64,000 nt of DNA from Oncomelania hupensis (GCA_036898135.1 CM072515.1:16463830-16527829); one strand, 5' to 3'; shown: positions 1 to 10,656, numbered from the stretch's first letter. The notes: a model not told the origin generated them from the letters alone. Program-made: numbers and translations.

Positions 1-44
1 ACTATGCGCTGATGGCCAGCAATACCACCAATTATTGTTTGCAG

Positions 45-140
45 GAACTGTTGTTGTCAGGGCTGCCAGAGATAGACCTGAGTGACTGGAAGACCAACAC
101 CAACTACACCGGGTACTCAGCTGACACACCAGTTGTACAG
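45..140 (+). CDS. HACE1: HACE1 coding exon ([15 protein letters not shown] block)
   Basis: The exon starts after an acceptor ending TTTGCAG and stops before GTCAGT. It holds 32 whole codons (phase 0 to 0) covering the end of the HECT N-lobe and the linker. The bases before 45 are open in frame but do not fit HACE1, where an ExEL sequence precedes the LLxSG block, so I read 1-44 as intron. Confidence 0.82.
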
Positions 141-3100
141 GTCAGTTCAAGTTTGGCCCTTTTATTGGTTTAAGACATTAGAAAGACATAAGACATCAGA
201 AACGTTATTCATCCAAAGATTACGTTGGAAAAGTTAGTTCTAGCCATGCGAAACACCCAAAATAACATTATTAGTCATCATTTTATATTAGTCATCATGT
301 TCAGTTCATCTGCAGTCTAGTTGTAACAATCCTTGCTGGACCCCAGGAGACTATGTTTTTCAAAGTCAGCAGAAAGGTAATGTGGTTTGGCAATGTCATG
401 CAGCTCAACAGCGTTGCCAAAACAATGGTTCAGGGCACACTGGAAGGGGAAAGGAGAGAGAGGCAGGCAGAGAATGAGCTGGTCAGAGAACATCAAGGAG
501 TAGGCATTGCTTGACATGTCAGTAGAGGTCAGAGAGGCTGAGGACCACCCCAAGGTTGAGAAGACTGTTGGCTGTCTTCACTTTTTGGGCTCTGATGACC
601 AGATCATTCATTTACAAGCTGAGTTGAGAGGGTGACGTCCCCAAAAGTGAAAGTCAGCTTTTCGTCCTTTGAAGTAGTAGTATATCTTTATTAAAATCTA
701 CATTCAAATCAAAGAGCACTAAAACACTAAAATATCACTGGAAAGTCCCTTGCAATGAGGCAGTTTAGAGTGGCGTGTCTACATTTTAGTTTAGAGTCTA
801 TGTAGTTTTATTCAGTAACTTTCTGTGTGCCTCTCCCATGTTTTCAGTGGTTCTGGGAGTCTGTGGAAAACATGACAGAGCAACTGAGAGTGCAGCTACT
901 GCAGTTTGTCACCGGCAGGTATGTTGCTTTTTATCAAAGACATTGTACAGCAGATTTACCTTCTCCAAAAAGAGGCTGTAGATAAATTAAATTGTTCTAT
1001 TTGATGTTTGGGATATTATATACCTGTCTGTCTGTCTGTGTTTCTATGTCTTTCCTTTTGTGTCTTCGAATGTCTTAAAATGTAAAAACATAAGTAAATT
1101 ACCATTTTTAAAACTTTGCTGAATGTGTGTGTGTGGGTAAAACGGTAAAATTAAGTGTCTCCAATTAATATATGCTTAGTGTTGATATAATTTTGGGATA
1201 ACGATGTTGGACAACACGATGACCTGCTCACAGTGGTGAAGAAACAGAAACTCCGATGGTATGGCCACGTCACCAGATCATCAGGCCTTGCAAAGACCAT
1301 TGTGCAAGGCACAGTGCAAGGAGGTAGAAGAAGAGGGAGACCGAAAAAGAGGTGGGAGGACAACATTCGAGAATGGACTGGTTTGACACTGGGCGAAGCC
1401 ATCAGGGCTGCTGAGGACAGAGAAAGATGGAGTATGCTGGTTAAACGATCATCTGTGGTGCCCCTACGACCTCCGGGTTACAGGACAGGATAGGATAGGA
1501 TAGGATAACGATGTTGGGGCATTCTGCTTGCTGTGTGCTGCTGCAGAGGAAGGAGTGCTATTGTACTGTGGTGTTGATGATTGTGTGTGGGAAGTGGTTA
1601 TTATTATTATTGCTATTATTTCATTTTGTCATTATTGTACTCTTGAAGTAACTAAAAGTATGAGTTATTAACTAGGACTTAGGGATTATTACCACTTCTA
1701 ATTGTTGGAATGTTATAAGTTCATGTAATTATGTTATTGTTTTAGATGGTTTTGCTAAGACACAATGAGCTATATTTAATTGTTGGAATGTTATAAGTTC
1801 ATGTAATGGTGTTATTACTTTAGATGGTTTTGCTAAGACACAGTGAGCTATATTTAATTGTCCATGGTGGGTAACACAGATGACTTGACTTGACTGTCTA
1901 TGTAGTGTGTAGTTATACAGGGTATGGCTAGTGACAGTGACCTCTTTGTGCAGTTCTCGTGTGCCATATGGGGGGTTCAGCCAGCTGTCCAGTGGTGGCG
2001 CACCCCAGCTGTTCACCATCAGTCGCCAACCCTGTCCTGAGGGTCAGACTTACCCTCTACCCACTGCCAGCACATGGTCAGTTGTTACCATTGTCACCCT
2101 CAGCTTCATTAGCAACATCAGGATTAGTATCATTGTCATTGTCATTATTATTATATCATCATCTTCTTCTTTATCATTGTCGTTATGATCAAGAACAACA
2201 TCATCCTTGTTACTTAAGCATTTTTTGTATCAGGATTATGGCTATAATTGTTGTTGTCTTCATTATCATCTCCACCACTAACATCATCATCATCACTATC
2301 ATCATCATCATTATCATGAACAACAAGAACATCATCATCGCAGTCACTTACGTCCTTTTTATCAAGACCGTGGTTATAAACATACCTGTCGTCATCATCA
2401 TTATTGTTATTAGGTACTCCAAACATTTTTTAAGAACATTGACTATTAAAACGAAAATGCATTTAAATGAAAGGAAATGTCATGCTGATTCCAATGGTGT
2501 ATTTGCTTTTTCTGTATGTGCATTAGTTTTCGAGCTATGAATTTTTGTTTATTTATTAACGTTTGTTTTTTTCCCCCAAACTTGAAATTGCATATTTTGA
2601 CATTTTCTGACCACTGCCAGACATTAAATATGAAAGTGAATGATCACTAAATCATTTTTCTAGAGCTTCTATATTCCATACAACAAAAATAATTTATGTT
2701 TAGTCCATGAAGAAACATAATTATTCTTCAAGCACACCTTTAAAATCATGAAAAATGCAAAAAAATGTATAACAAATGCGATGAAACGACAACGCTAAAT
2801 TTGTAAAACGCAATATTTCTAATTGACCTACAGAAAAGTATAATATACCAATGGAATCAGCAGGCTGAGAGAAATTTAATTAAATACCTTGTACATGCTT
2901 TTCACAGCATAGAAAACATTTTAAATTTGCTTTACTTTTGTAACAATTGCATGTACGCTGCACTAATATCATCCACATCACGAACACCCCATATTCTTAA
3001 GTCATTTGTCACTGGCAGGCACTCAAAATCCCATCTAAACACAAAATGGGAGCTGACATCAAAATCTATGTCCTCTTTTTTGGGCCAACGAAACAAGTCT

Positions 3101-5378
3101 TAAATGCGATGAAACGACAATGCTGAATTTGTAAAACGCCACTTTTTCACAACTCGGCTTCTAATTGACCTACAGAAAAGTATAATATACTGATGGAATC
3201 AGCAGGCTGAGAGAAATTTAATTAAATACCATGTAAATGCTCTTCACAGCATAGAAAACATTTTAAATTCACTTTACTTTTTTAACAATTGCATATACGC
3301 TGCACTAATGTCATCCACATCACGAACACGCCATAGTCTAAAGTCATTTGTCACTGGCAGGCACTCAAAATCCCATCTAAACACAAAAGGGAAGCTGACA
3401 TCAAAATCTATGTCTTCTTTTTTTGGCCATCGAAACAAGTCTTCTTCTGAGAGAGCGACCAGCTGGAGGAGTAGTCGATTTGTACACAAGTCTGATGGGG
3501 GGCGTGGTGGAGCACCTCGCTTGGTTGGCAGGAAACTCAGTTTCAGTTTGTTGTATGTTTCATCAGCTACAAAAAAAAAAAAAAAAAGGACTGCATTGCA
3601 TTAATATGACACAGGAGGCAAAATATAAAACAAAACAAAAAGAAAGAAAAAGAAAACTTCAAGAAAAAAAGCAGTGGGGTGGTGAGTGAATAGAGGAAAG
3701 GGCAAATCAAAATAGTATGACAAGAACTATGGATCATCAATATAATAATAATAATAATAAATCTTTACAATGGCCACCATAAACATTAAAACTATACAAC
3801 ATAGTTTTTCATATCAAACAACTGTTAAACTTAAATTTAAATACCATACAAATGAACAACAATGGCATAAAAGTAAAGATAAAACCAAAGTAAAATGTAA
3901 TCACTATTGCTTTTTTTTATTTTTATTATCGCATATATCAGTAAAATTAATGTACACACAAAAAAATATCCTCAATCCTGGCTAAGTAAAAGTACTAAAA
4001 CTAAAAGATAAGTTAAAATTATATTTGGCTGCAATTTAATTTATGTTTAAAAACATTGGTTCTTGAAGTAATTGGGAGAGATTTGGAAGCTTGCAGAACA
4101 GCTCAAATAAAAAATCAATAACAAAAATAGCTTCAACACAAATTGCCCTAAAACATATAGGCCTAACCACTGCCACAAGTTTCTAGCTCACTAGCTGTAA
4201 ATGAAAACGAAAGTAAACAGTGCTGAAGTCACGTGACTTAGCAAGATCGTTTTTTTCTTAAGTCCCTGTGCATATTTTACCCCAATGGAATATATGTTAA
4301 GAATCTTTAACATATGCAGATAACATTTGTTACCAGTTAAATCTGGTGGAAAAGGTGTATCTTAATTAATTTCACATATTTTTGACCATACCATTCAACC
4401 TACATCGATTCTCGATTGTCAACTTCCGGTCTTCAAATAATTGCTAAACAATTGGCCTATAATTTGAAAAAATATATTTATCGACAATACAAATGTTATT
4501 AACAAGTATTTAAAGGCTAAACTTACCAATAAGTGCCTTTAGATTGACTTGTGACGACGTGCAAGAAGATACACTGACGATCGACTGAAGCAGTTCAGTC
4601 TCCTTGTTTACATCGTACTCCGCCATTACCGACGCACATCGCGCTCAACACCACTCTCCATTTCTAAATAATATCAGCTAGAGTGAACTCAAAAATCCTA
4701 AACTGATTACATATTATTGTAGAAAAAAGATTTGCCTTTCCAACAAGCTACTTTTTAAACAGGTCGATTCAGTAGAAGCTATCTAAAAAAAGCAACAAAA
4801 AGTTCCACAACAGATCACAAAATGAATTTCCCACTGAATTAAAAAAAAAAAATTGCACCAGAAGAAAGCCAAAATAGTACAGATTCTTTCATTGGTTGAT
4901 TTTTTTGTTGGAGACTAATTCCCTAACTGAGATTTCATTTTGTATGGAGGTGGGGTTGAGAGCGCCCTGTGAAGATGGCGTCTGCCACAACCGAGGCAGT
5001 GCATCGCAAAACACGTTTCGTACTTTGAAACTTGGATATCTTTCACTCAAAGAAACACACGCATAAAAGATCAAAGACTCAGGCATTTATTTGGTATATT
5101 TTTATTCAACATCAGGCAAAACAATCAAGAGAACAATTGCAGTGAAAGTGGCCCTTTTGGCCCATAGGGCGGACACAGTAATGGCGCAATTTGGAGTACC
5201 TATTGTTATCATCATCATCATCATCATCATTACAATCTTCACCTTAATGATTATAACATCCTGTTTTTTTTTCAGCATCAACCTTCTGCGTTTGCCAGAG
5301 TACCCCAGCAAGATTGTTTTGGAGAATCGTCTTCTAACAGCGCTGCGCTGTGGTAGCCAAGGTTACGGCATGATTTGA
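45..5378 (+). CDS. HACE1: HACE1-like HECT E3 ubiquitin ligase, C-terminal part (4 exons)
   Basis: Joining exons 45-140, 848-918, 1954-2076 and 5276-5378 gives a continuous 130-residue frame ending in TGA. It covers the C-terminal half of a HECT domain: [11 protein letters not shown], then [31 protein letters not shown], and [19 protein letters not shown], ending in [12 protein letters not shown] enzymes take ubiquitin from an E2 onto a Cys in the C-lobe and pass it to the substrate; here the Cys sits in ASTC and its codon is split TG|C by the last intron. The wording around that Cys and the CGSxGYxM tail fit HACE1 better than NEDD4, HUWE1 or TRIP12. HACE1 is known to ubiquitinate active Rac1, using N-terminal ankyrin repeats that lie outside this window. 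All introns are GT-AG. The gene is cut by the window edge, and its last intron contains an antisense gene. Confidence 0.88.
340..565 (+). mobile_element. Old RTE-like LINE 3' fragment
   Basis: With frame breaks, this intronic stretch translates as [20 protein letters not shown] followed by [10 protein letters not shown]. It parallels the [28 protein letters not shown]-terminal segment of the RTE-like elements elsewhere in the window. It is much more diverged than the other copies, so it is an older insertion or a related subfamily. No GGATA tail or target duplication is visible. Confidence 0.55.
848..918 (+). CDS. HACE1: HACE1 coding exon ([16 protein letters not shown])
   Basis: The acceptor is CCATGTTTTCAG and the donor GTATGT. 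The exon encodes [20 protein letters not shown] followed by VTG, the HECT C-lobe entry helix. It ends two bases into a Ser codon (AG|T) completed at 1954. Confidence 0.88.
1211..1502 (+). mobile_element. 5'-truncated RTE-like LINE copy with target-site duplication
   Basis: This 292-bp copy carries the last ~90 codons of the RTE-like ORF ([20 protein letters not shown] to GYRTG) and a (GGATA)n tail. It is flanked by the direct repeat GGATAACGATGTTGG (1196-1210 and 1503-1517). The GGATA part of that repeat also matches the tail, so at least 10 bp are a real target duplication. The copy sits inside the HACE1 intron in sense orientation, and its near-consensus reading frame indicates a fairly recent insertion. 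Confidence 0.85.
1954..2076 (+). CDS. HACE1: HACE1 coding exon (SSRVPYGGF to catalytic Cys)
   Basis: The acceptor is CTCTTTGTGCAG and the donor GTCAGT. The exon encodes [20 protein letters not shown], then TISRQP and LPTAST. It ends TG, the first two bases of the catalytic Cys codon. The ~40 residues between the two blocks are the usual variable part of the C-lobe. Confidence 0.88.
2130..2410. repeat. ATC/ATT-rich low-complexity tract
   Basis: The stretch is dominated by TCATCATCATT-type trinucleotide runs. They create long open frames rich in Ile on one strand and Asp on the other. There is no sign of a gene. A shorter (ATC)n run recurs at 5207-5230 in the same intron. Confidence 0.85.
2774..3443 (-). 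repeat. 328-bp tandem duplication of the nested gene's 3' end
   Basis: Two head-to-tail units share a 328-bp period (AAATGCG at 2774 and again at 3102). The 3102-3443 unit contains the C-terminal coding part and 3' flank of the nested gene. The 2774-3101 unit is a diverged copy still open from [15 protein letters not shown] to MQLLQK-stop with no frameshift. The copy begins inside the exon and has no clear splice acceptor, so it is probably a non-functional or read-through copy. Confidence 0.8.
3274..3566 (-). CDS. Exon 2 (terminal) of nested antisense gene
   Basis: The acceptor tract is a run of about 17 T ending GTAG on the minus strand (poly-A at 3571-3587 on +). The reading frame is CT GAT GAA ACA onward, ending at the TAA at 3276-3274. 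The frame from exon 1 continues without a break. Confidence 0.68.
3274..4626 (-). CDS. Unrecognised two-exon gene nested antisense in the HACE1 intron
   Basis: On the minus strand, exon 4626-4527 (ATG GCG GAG, start of [19 protein letters not shown]) ends in the strong donor G|GTAAGT. It joins exon 3566-3274, which follows a T-rich acceptor ending TTTTTGTAG. The splice gives an uninterrupted 130-residue protein ending [13 protein letters not shown]. It has no signal peptide or membrane segment. The N-terminus is Ser/Thr-rich; then come [33 protein letters not shown], an acidic DIDFDV, and [21 protein letters not shown] do not recognise the family. It may be a host gene or the small gene of a transposon. 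Matching splice sites, phase and a frame crossing both exons support a real gene; the partial duplicate downstream also keeps this frame. Confidence 0.68.
3571..3587. repeat. Poly-A run (polypyrimidine tract of the nested gene acceptor)
   Basis: About 17 A on the + strand; read on the minus strand this is the pyrimidine tract of the nested gene's acceptor. Confidence 0.7.
4527..4626 (-). CDS. Exon 1 of nested antisense gene
   Basis: The exon has 33 codons plus one base from ATG at 4626, ending ATTG|GTAAGT. The ATG sits in a TCGGTAATGGCGGAG context, and GC content is higher than in the surrounding intron. Confidence 0.65.
5276..5378 (+). CDS. HACE1: HACE1 terminal coding exon
   Basis: A strong polypyrimidine tract (CTGTTTTTTTTTCAG) precedes the exon. 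Its first base completes the catalytic Cys codon, followed by [12 protein letters not shown] and the tail CGSQGYGMI, then TGA. The intron before it is 3.2 kb and contains the nested antisense gene. Confidence 0.9.
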
Positions 5379-5449
5379 CCTTGGTTGTCTGGATTTGACC
5401 TTGATGTTGTTAAGTTCATAGGACGATTTTATGATTTTTTACTATTTGG

Positions 5450-5455
5450 AATAAA
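5450..5455 (+). terminator. Possible HACE1 polyadenylation signal
   Basis: AATAAA lies about 72 bases after the HACE1 stop codon. No transcript evidence is available, and other A/T-rich sites further on could serve instead. Confidence 0.4.
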
Positions 5456-5830
5456 GTGAACACAATTTTGATTAGGTTACTTATGATAGGATATAAGGTT
5501 AGAAAAGGGTTTGATTTATAGATAGTCAAAGTTACAGAGTAATTGGACCATGTTGGTGTCATGGCTACATCAGCACTGCAATGTTAGATGAGCTGACCAT
5601 TGATTTTGACTGGGATAGAATCACTGTGGAGCATAACAGTGTGTTTTTTTTTTAAGGTCCCAAACTATTGAAGTAACATTTATTAGAACACATGTCATCA
5701 TAGATGTTTATTTGATGAATTGATTTCATTGGAATGTTATTTTATCATTGTTACATAGAGTTTTGTGGTTCAAAGAGCTGCTAAAGGCGCTGACCAATAC
5801 AGACTATAACTGGTGCTGCCTGAGGCATCC

Positions 5831-6476
5831 ACTTACTGTCTTTGGTGCATCATCTGATGCCCAGACAACTGACCACAATGGATAGGGGAAGAGTGACCAA
5901 TACTTGCTGTCTTTGGTGCATCATCTGATGCCCAGACAACTGAGCACAATGGATAGGTGAGGAGTGACCAATACTTGCTGTCTTTGGTGCATCATCTGAT
6001 GCCCAGACAACTGAGCACAATGGATAGGGGAGGAGTGACCAATACGTGCTGCCTTTTGTGCATCATCTGATGCCCAGACAACTGACCACAATGGATAGGG
6101 GAGGAGTGACCAATACTTGCTGCCTTGGTGCATCATCTGATGCCCAGACAACTGACCGCAATGGATAGGGGAGGAGTGACCAATACTTGCTGCCTTTGGT
6201 GCATCTTCTGATGCCCAGACAACTGAGCACAATGGATAGGGGAGGAGTGACCAATACTTGCTGTCTTTGGTGCATCATCTGATGCCCAGACAACTGACCA
6301 CAATGGATAGGGGAGGAGTGACCAATACTTGCTGCCTTTGGTGCATCATCTGATGCCCAGACAACTGAGCACAATGGATAGGGGAGGAGTGACCAATACT
6401 TGCTGTCTTTGGTGCATCATCTGATGCCCAGACAACTGAGCACAATGGATAGGGGAGGAGTGACCAATACTTGCTG
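5831..6476. repeat. 71-bp minisatellite, about 9 copies
   Basis: Successive units start at 71-bp spacing (for example GACCAA at 5895 and 5966). Each unit contains GGTGCATCATCTGATGCCC, GACAACTGA(G/C)CACAATGG and ATAGGGGAGGAGTGACC. Copies differ by a few substitutions and single-base indels. The array lies about 450 bp past the HACE1 stop. The 71-bp period is not a multiple of three, so the overlapping frames are repeat artefacts. Confidence 0.92.
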
Positions 6477-6485
6477 GATGTATTT

Positions 6486-6600
6486 GTGTAGCTTATACTC
6501 ACCCATCTAGGACATGAGTGTCAGGATCTTTAAAGTCTGTGCAATGGAATGCATGTGTGCCCAGACTAGACCTTGGTTTACACTCTCATTCGGAGGAGTC
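6486..6600 (+). repeat. Dispersed repeat, also at 56033-56150 inverted
   Basis: This stretch contains AGGACATGAG, TCAGGATCTTTAAAGT, CAGACTAGACCT and a TTTACACTCTC end. The same string of blocks appears in reverse complement near 56033-56150 in a CEP162 intron. Class unknown. Confidence 0.6.
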
Positions 6601-7763
6601 GGGGAGCATGCCTGCACTCATGGAAAGTAATAGTAAATTTGTGGTGTAATCTTATTGTATATGTTACCATATTTATGCAAACGCATGGTTGTGAGTATGT
6701 GCAGCCAAATAAATGTACTAAAATAAATTATGTCATTGTTGTCTTAAAAAAACCATGAAAGCTAAGAGAAATAACAAACGAATGCTTGCATGAGAACTGG
6801 CAAGATCGATTTCTGTGGGGAATGTTGAACCTTTTTTAACCACATTTCTTCTTGTTGTCCAATTAATTTGCATCTTTGTTGACAAAGCATACAAGAGAAA
6901 TATGTATATTGTAAACCCATTTATTTATCTAATTAGCTTTGACAGGAACATAAACGAAGAGGATAATAACATATTTGTTTATGAAATGAATTCTGTAACA
7001 TGTATTGAATGCTGATTATTTACAGAAGTAAGTTTTATTAATAAATCGGTAACTATTTTTGAAATTATAGTATTTTATACATTGGTTATGAAATTAAATT
7101 GATACAGAAATTTAACTATTTCTTCTAGTCCAGGTGAATTTTGTATTTTGAGAGCATTCACTCTGTGACAAAATAATGTTTGATGAACGATATAAAAAAT
7201 TAGTAGTGGCTTATATATACACAAATTATTTTCAACTTGTACATAATTGAAAATAAAGAAATAAAATTATAAACGAATACACAAATAAGCACATAAATAA
7301 TAATCAATAAATACATTTATTTGTATTGTGTTTTGGAAAATGTGTTGCATTTGCGCAGGTCTTTTTCATTCATATCATTCTTCTGATTGCCATATCATTC
7401 TTTGGAGAGGAAAAAAAATCAGAGTTGTGCCAGAGAACATGTGAACTCTGAGCATAATTTAAAATAATTTTAAAATAATTGTACAGCATAATTGTATGCA
7501 TCTTACTGAGGAACCTCACCACTCTACGATATTTATAGATGAACTGTCAGTTCCAGCTTGTTGAAACATTTGTTAATGCTACCTATGGTCTGTGCACTGT
7601 AAAGAAGTGATAAAACTCTGCACTTAAAAAAAAAAAGTTTGTGTTTTTGTTATTACTGATTTATTTGATGAGACTCGCTGCTTGTATAATGAACCAAGTT
7701 GAATATGTTTGATGATGGGTATAATATTTTATTGTGTTTTGTGCACTTGTATATGTCATAATG
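6601..7763. other. AT-rich intergenic stretch, nothing recognised
   Basis: I see only short open frames, A/T-rich sequence and scattered AATAAA strings. No splice-compatible exon or RNA gene was recognised. Confidence 0.5.
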
Positions 7764-8345
7764 AAAGCGTGAAATTGCCTGAATTGTGAAATCAGAAGCC
7801 GAATTTCAATTGCTTGACTAGAATGTGGATTCTGCAAGCCATTGCCGAAATATGAAAAGTCTTTTCAAAGTTGACAAAATCGTGAAATAGGCAACCAATT
7901 TCACAAAAACGGATGTCAGTATTTATACATTTCCGCAATTAGGGCACAGGCAATTGTGAACTTGAACTCAAAGCAAACAACTTAGAACTCGATCAGTTGT
8001 TGCAATAAAAAGTAAATCAGACACCAAGTGCATACTTATAAAAACATGAACAGATACCATCCATCAGTTAATTATTATGATGTCAGACATTGTATCAATG
8101 CTTTTACAACATTGTTCATTGTTGCCAACTTTGTAACATAGGCAAAAACGTTGATTTCATGAAATATAAATCCGTTTTTGTGAAATCGGTTGCATATTTC
8201 ATGAATTTGTCAACTTTGAAATGCAGTGTTCATTATTTTGGCAACAGCCTGCCGAATTTGCGTTTTTGGTAAGAGATTGCCAATTTCATGAAATCGGCAA
8301 CTCAGCTGCTGATTTCACAAATTCAGCAATTTCACGATTTCGTTA
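7764..8345. repeat. Large imperfect inverted repeat (~190-bp arms)
   Basis: The left arm (about 7764-7915) and the reverse complement of the right arm (about 8150-8345) share a series of blocks in order: CGTGAAATTG, TGTGAAATCAG, TTTCAAAGTTGACAAA and TTTCACAAAAACGGAT. About 230 bp separate the arms. The structure could be a foldback element/MITE or a long hairpin. No target-site duplication was found. Confidence 0.7.
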
Positions 8346-8702
8346 CAATATATATAGTTATTATGTGTTGGCTTCTGTTTCCTTTAGACAGTGTTTGTTT
8401 TGGATGGCTAAAAATTTTCCTGGCTGTGTCAACTACAGTCAAACCATTTCCTTTATTTGTATTGGCATCAATTTTTGTGACAAAAACCACTTTTAATTGT
8501 AACTTGCATGTCCTGCCACCATCCTTGGTTGCCATCAGAATCATGCGTTCTTTCTGTGATAAATGGTTTTATTTATGTTGGTAGTACTGTGTGATGTTTT
8601 CTTTGTTGGAATATATCTGCATCTGTGGTATTCATAACATTCATGTTTTAATGGTTTTGTTTTCATTATTGTTCTCATCATTATTGTTCACATCATTATT
8701 AT

Positions 8703-9318
8703 CCCCCGTTGGGATGCGGGGGTTTCAGTATAAATAGTATACCTACTTTCTGGAAATTTAGTGCTTTAAATTCCCACTGTCACTGTCTTTCTCCTTTGTT
8801 CTTTTTTCATTCCTACTCTGTTCTATCAATCTACTATACTATCTTCTTCTTCGCTAGACCAGTCACCTACCTTTTTTTCTTGAAAACTCTTCCGGGACAA
8901 AACTCCTTATTTGTGTGTGAGGTCTGTTGGATCAGCTTGGGAATATTGGACGCTTTCTGCCAGGTGGTCAATGAGGCTTCCTATGATGTTACTATTTGGC
9001 AATGTAGGCATTTTATATGTATGTGTTTTGTTGATGTTTTATAATGATTTTTATATTCTATTTTGTTTTTGTAAACTGGGCTTTGATAAATTAAAGTATA
9101 GCCTCAGCGTCTCCTGCGTGGGATGTCTTTATTGTAAAGTGACCGGCCTGTGGAGTGCCTTCAGTGTTACCACTAGGGTTGTTTCGGCAGATCTTTTATG
9201 CAGATCAGGGGCGAGTCCTCTTTCAGCAAAGTTATGGTCTTGATTTTGTGGTCCTGATTCGGCTCTTTGCAGTCCGCTGGACCCTGTAAGCATTGAATAA
9301 CTAACTAACTAACATCAG
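8703..9318 (+). mobile_element. ~600-bp dispersed repeat (family DR600), copy 1
   Basis: The copy begins near GGGATGCGGGGGTTTCAGTA, contains TTTAGTGCTTTAAATTCCCA, TCTTCGCTAGACCAG and CCAGGTGGTCA, and ends CTGGACCCTGTAAGCA with a TAAC(TAAC)n tail. It is near-collinear with 12804-13405 and partly with 33205-33362 and 47868-48622. The short direct-repeat tail suggests a non-autonomous retroelement. It has no coherent ORF and the class is unknown. Confidence 0.72.
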
Positions 9319-9357
9319 TATTGTTCACATTATTATTGTTCTCATCATTATAGTTTA

Positions 9358-9640
9358 AAAAGGTAAAGGTAAAGGTAGTCCCATAGCCTTGTGGCCGTAG
9401 GGGAGCGTGATGTTGGAGATCACACTTATCTTGGGCCAGCGTAATGAGGGTGATGCCCAACTCTCTCCCTCGCTGCTTTACCTTCCCCACCCTCTAGAGA
9501 GTAGGTACTCAATCACAGTTGAGTCAACTGGGGGCGTTGTTGTTTGTCGCTTCACACCTTAGCGGTGCTAACCGCACCGGACGGTGCTTCACTTTCGACA
9601 CAGTAGCGAGTGCTCCAACCACTGCACTATCCGACACCCC
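9358..9640 (-). mobile_element. tRNA/5S-like SINE with 11-bp target duplication
   Basis: Read on the minus strand the element starts GGGGTGTCGGATAGTGCAGT, with a tRNA A-box-like TAGTGCAGTGGTTGGAGC. A degraded 5S-like section follows (AAGTGAAGCACCGTCC..GCGGTTAGCAC), then a tail of AAGGTA-type hexamers. The direct repeat ATTATAGTTTA flanks it (9347-9357 and 9641-9651). It is the same family as 51582-51865. Confidence 0.82.
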
Positions 9641-9936
9641 ATTATAGTTTACATCATTATTATTGTTCTCATCATTATTGTTTACATATTGTTGTTCTCT
9701 ATTCATTTGTGATTGTCTTGTTTTTTTGCAGCTTGGTCAAGTGATTGAGTAGCTCTACACATTTTATGGCATTTAAATATGTGATTCTAATTTATGTCTG
9801 TTTCGATTCTGTGGTATTTTGTGTGTAATATTATTCCATAAATGTTGTTAATTATTGTTGTTGATGGTGGTGTTATTGATTTTGGAAGATGAAATGTGGT
9901 TACCTGAAATGTTGGAATAGGAAATTGTGACATGTA

Positions 9937-10656
9937 CAGAGCTTATTCTAGGGCGCGGGATGCGCGGGATCACGCACAAAAAGTTTTTTCCCGCAAAGAA
10001 ATTCGATGAGCGCGTTCGCGATCCCGCGGAGATTGGAAATATCCCGCTACATGTCTTGATCGAAGCGGGCTTTACTGTGACGTTTCTGTCGTCTACTAGG
10101 GCGTAGCGGAAACTGGAGTTAAACGGAAGTTGCTCTCTTGTATATGCGATGTGTCTCAAATTTTCATTGGCCGATGCTATTCTTTTTGACCAATCACCTT
10201 TCTTCTGAGTGTGGCATCAATGAACCTGACCGGTTGGAACTGGTTTACAATCAGAATCAGAATGGCTTCGAAAAAGCGCACGCTTTTTGACTTCGAATTC
10301 AGTGGAGGAACTGTGAAGAAAACAGTCACACTGTTTTCCCATGACTTATCTTCTAAAATAGCAGAGCTTTTATGCAACAGTTGTGAAAGCAAGGTTACAG
10401 ATACCAGTTTGTGATATATTTTGTCTGCGATTTGTGTGTACTTACTGTTTGGAGAGAATGCGACACTTGACTGTTTAACAGTTTATCCGGGAACATCACG
10501 GGAGAAAACAAATATGGATATTTGTTTGTGTGTACACCCTATATACGCCGAGAAGACGCCCCCACTGTTTTGGTCAGAGGGGGGGCCGAATCCCCCCCTT
10601 TTTTTCAAGGAAGGGGGGCCTGCCCCCACCTTTTCAAAATCCTAGAATAAGCTCTG
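9937..10656 (+). mobile_element. 720-bp DNA transposon with 16-bp TIRs and 6-bp TSD
   Basis: The termini are the perfect inverted repeats CAGAGCTTATTCTAGG (9937-9952) and CCTAGAATAAGCTCTG (10641-10656). The flanks CATGTA (9931-9936 and 10657-10662) form a 6-bp duplication. Inside is a GC-rich promoter-like region and an ORF starting MASKKRTLFDFEFSGGTVKK, which looks like the first exon of a transposase gene whose remainder is missing, so this is probably an internally deleted copy. Superfamily not assigned: hAT elements often start CAG but make 8-bp duplications. Confidence 0.85.

Noticed and set aside
1..44. Open frame upstream of the first HACE1 exon
   Set aside because: TATTGTTTGCAG at 33-44 is a good acceptor and the upstream residues do not fit the HECT domain.
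317..553. Minus-strand open frame of 78 codons
   Set aside because: It is the antisense of an old RTE fragment; no splice or homology support.
4968..5090. Possible first exon ATGGCGTCTGCC at about 4976
   Set aside because: The frame stops after 17 codons and no donor gives a continuation.
5921..6502. Repetitive open frames (minus strand) across the 71-bp minisatellite
   Set aside because: The 71-bp period shifts frame every unit; the frames arise from the repeat and have no start or regulatory context.
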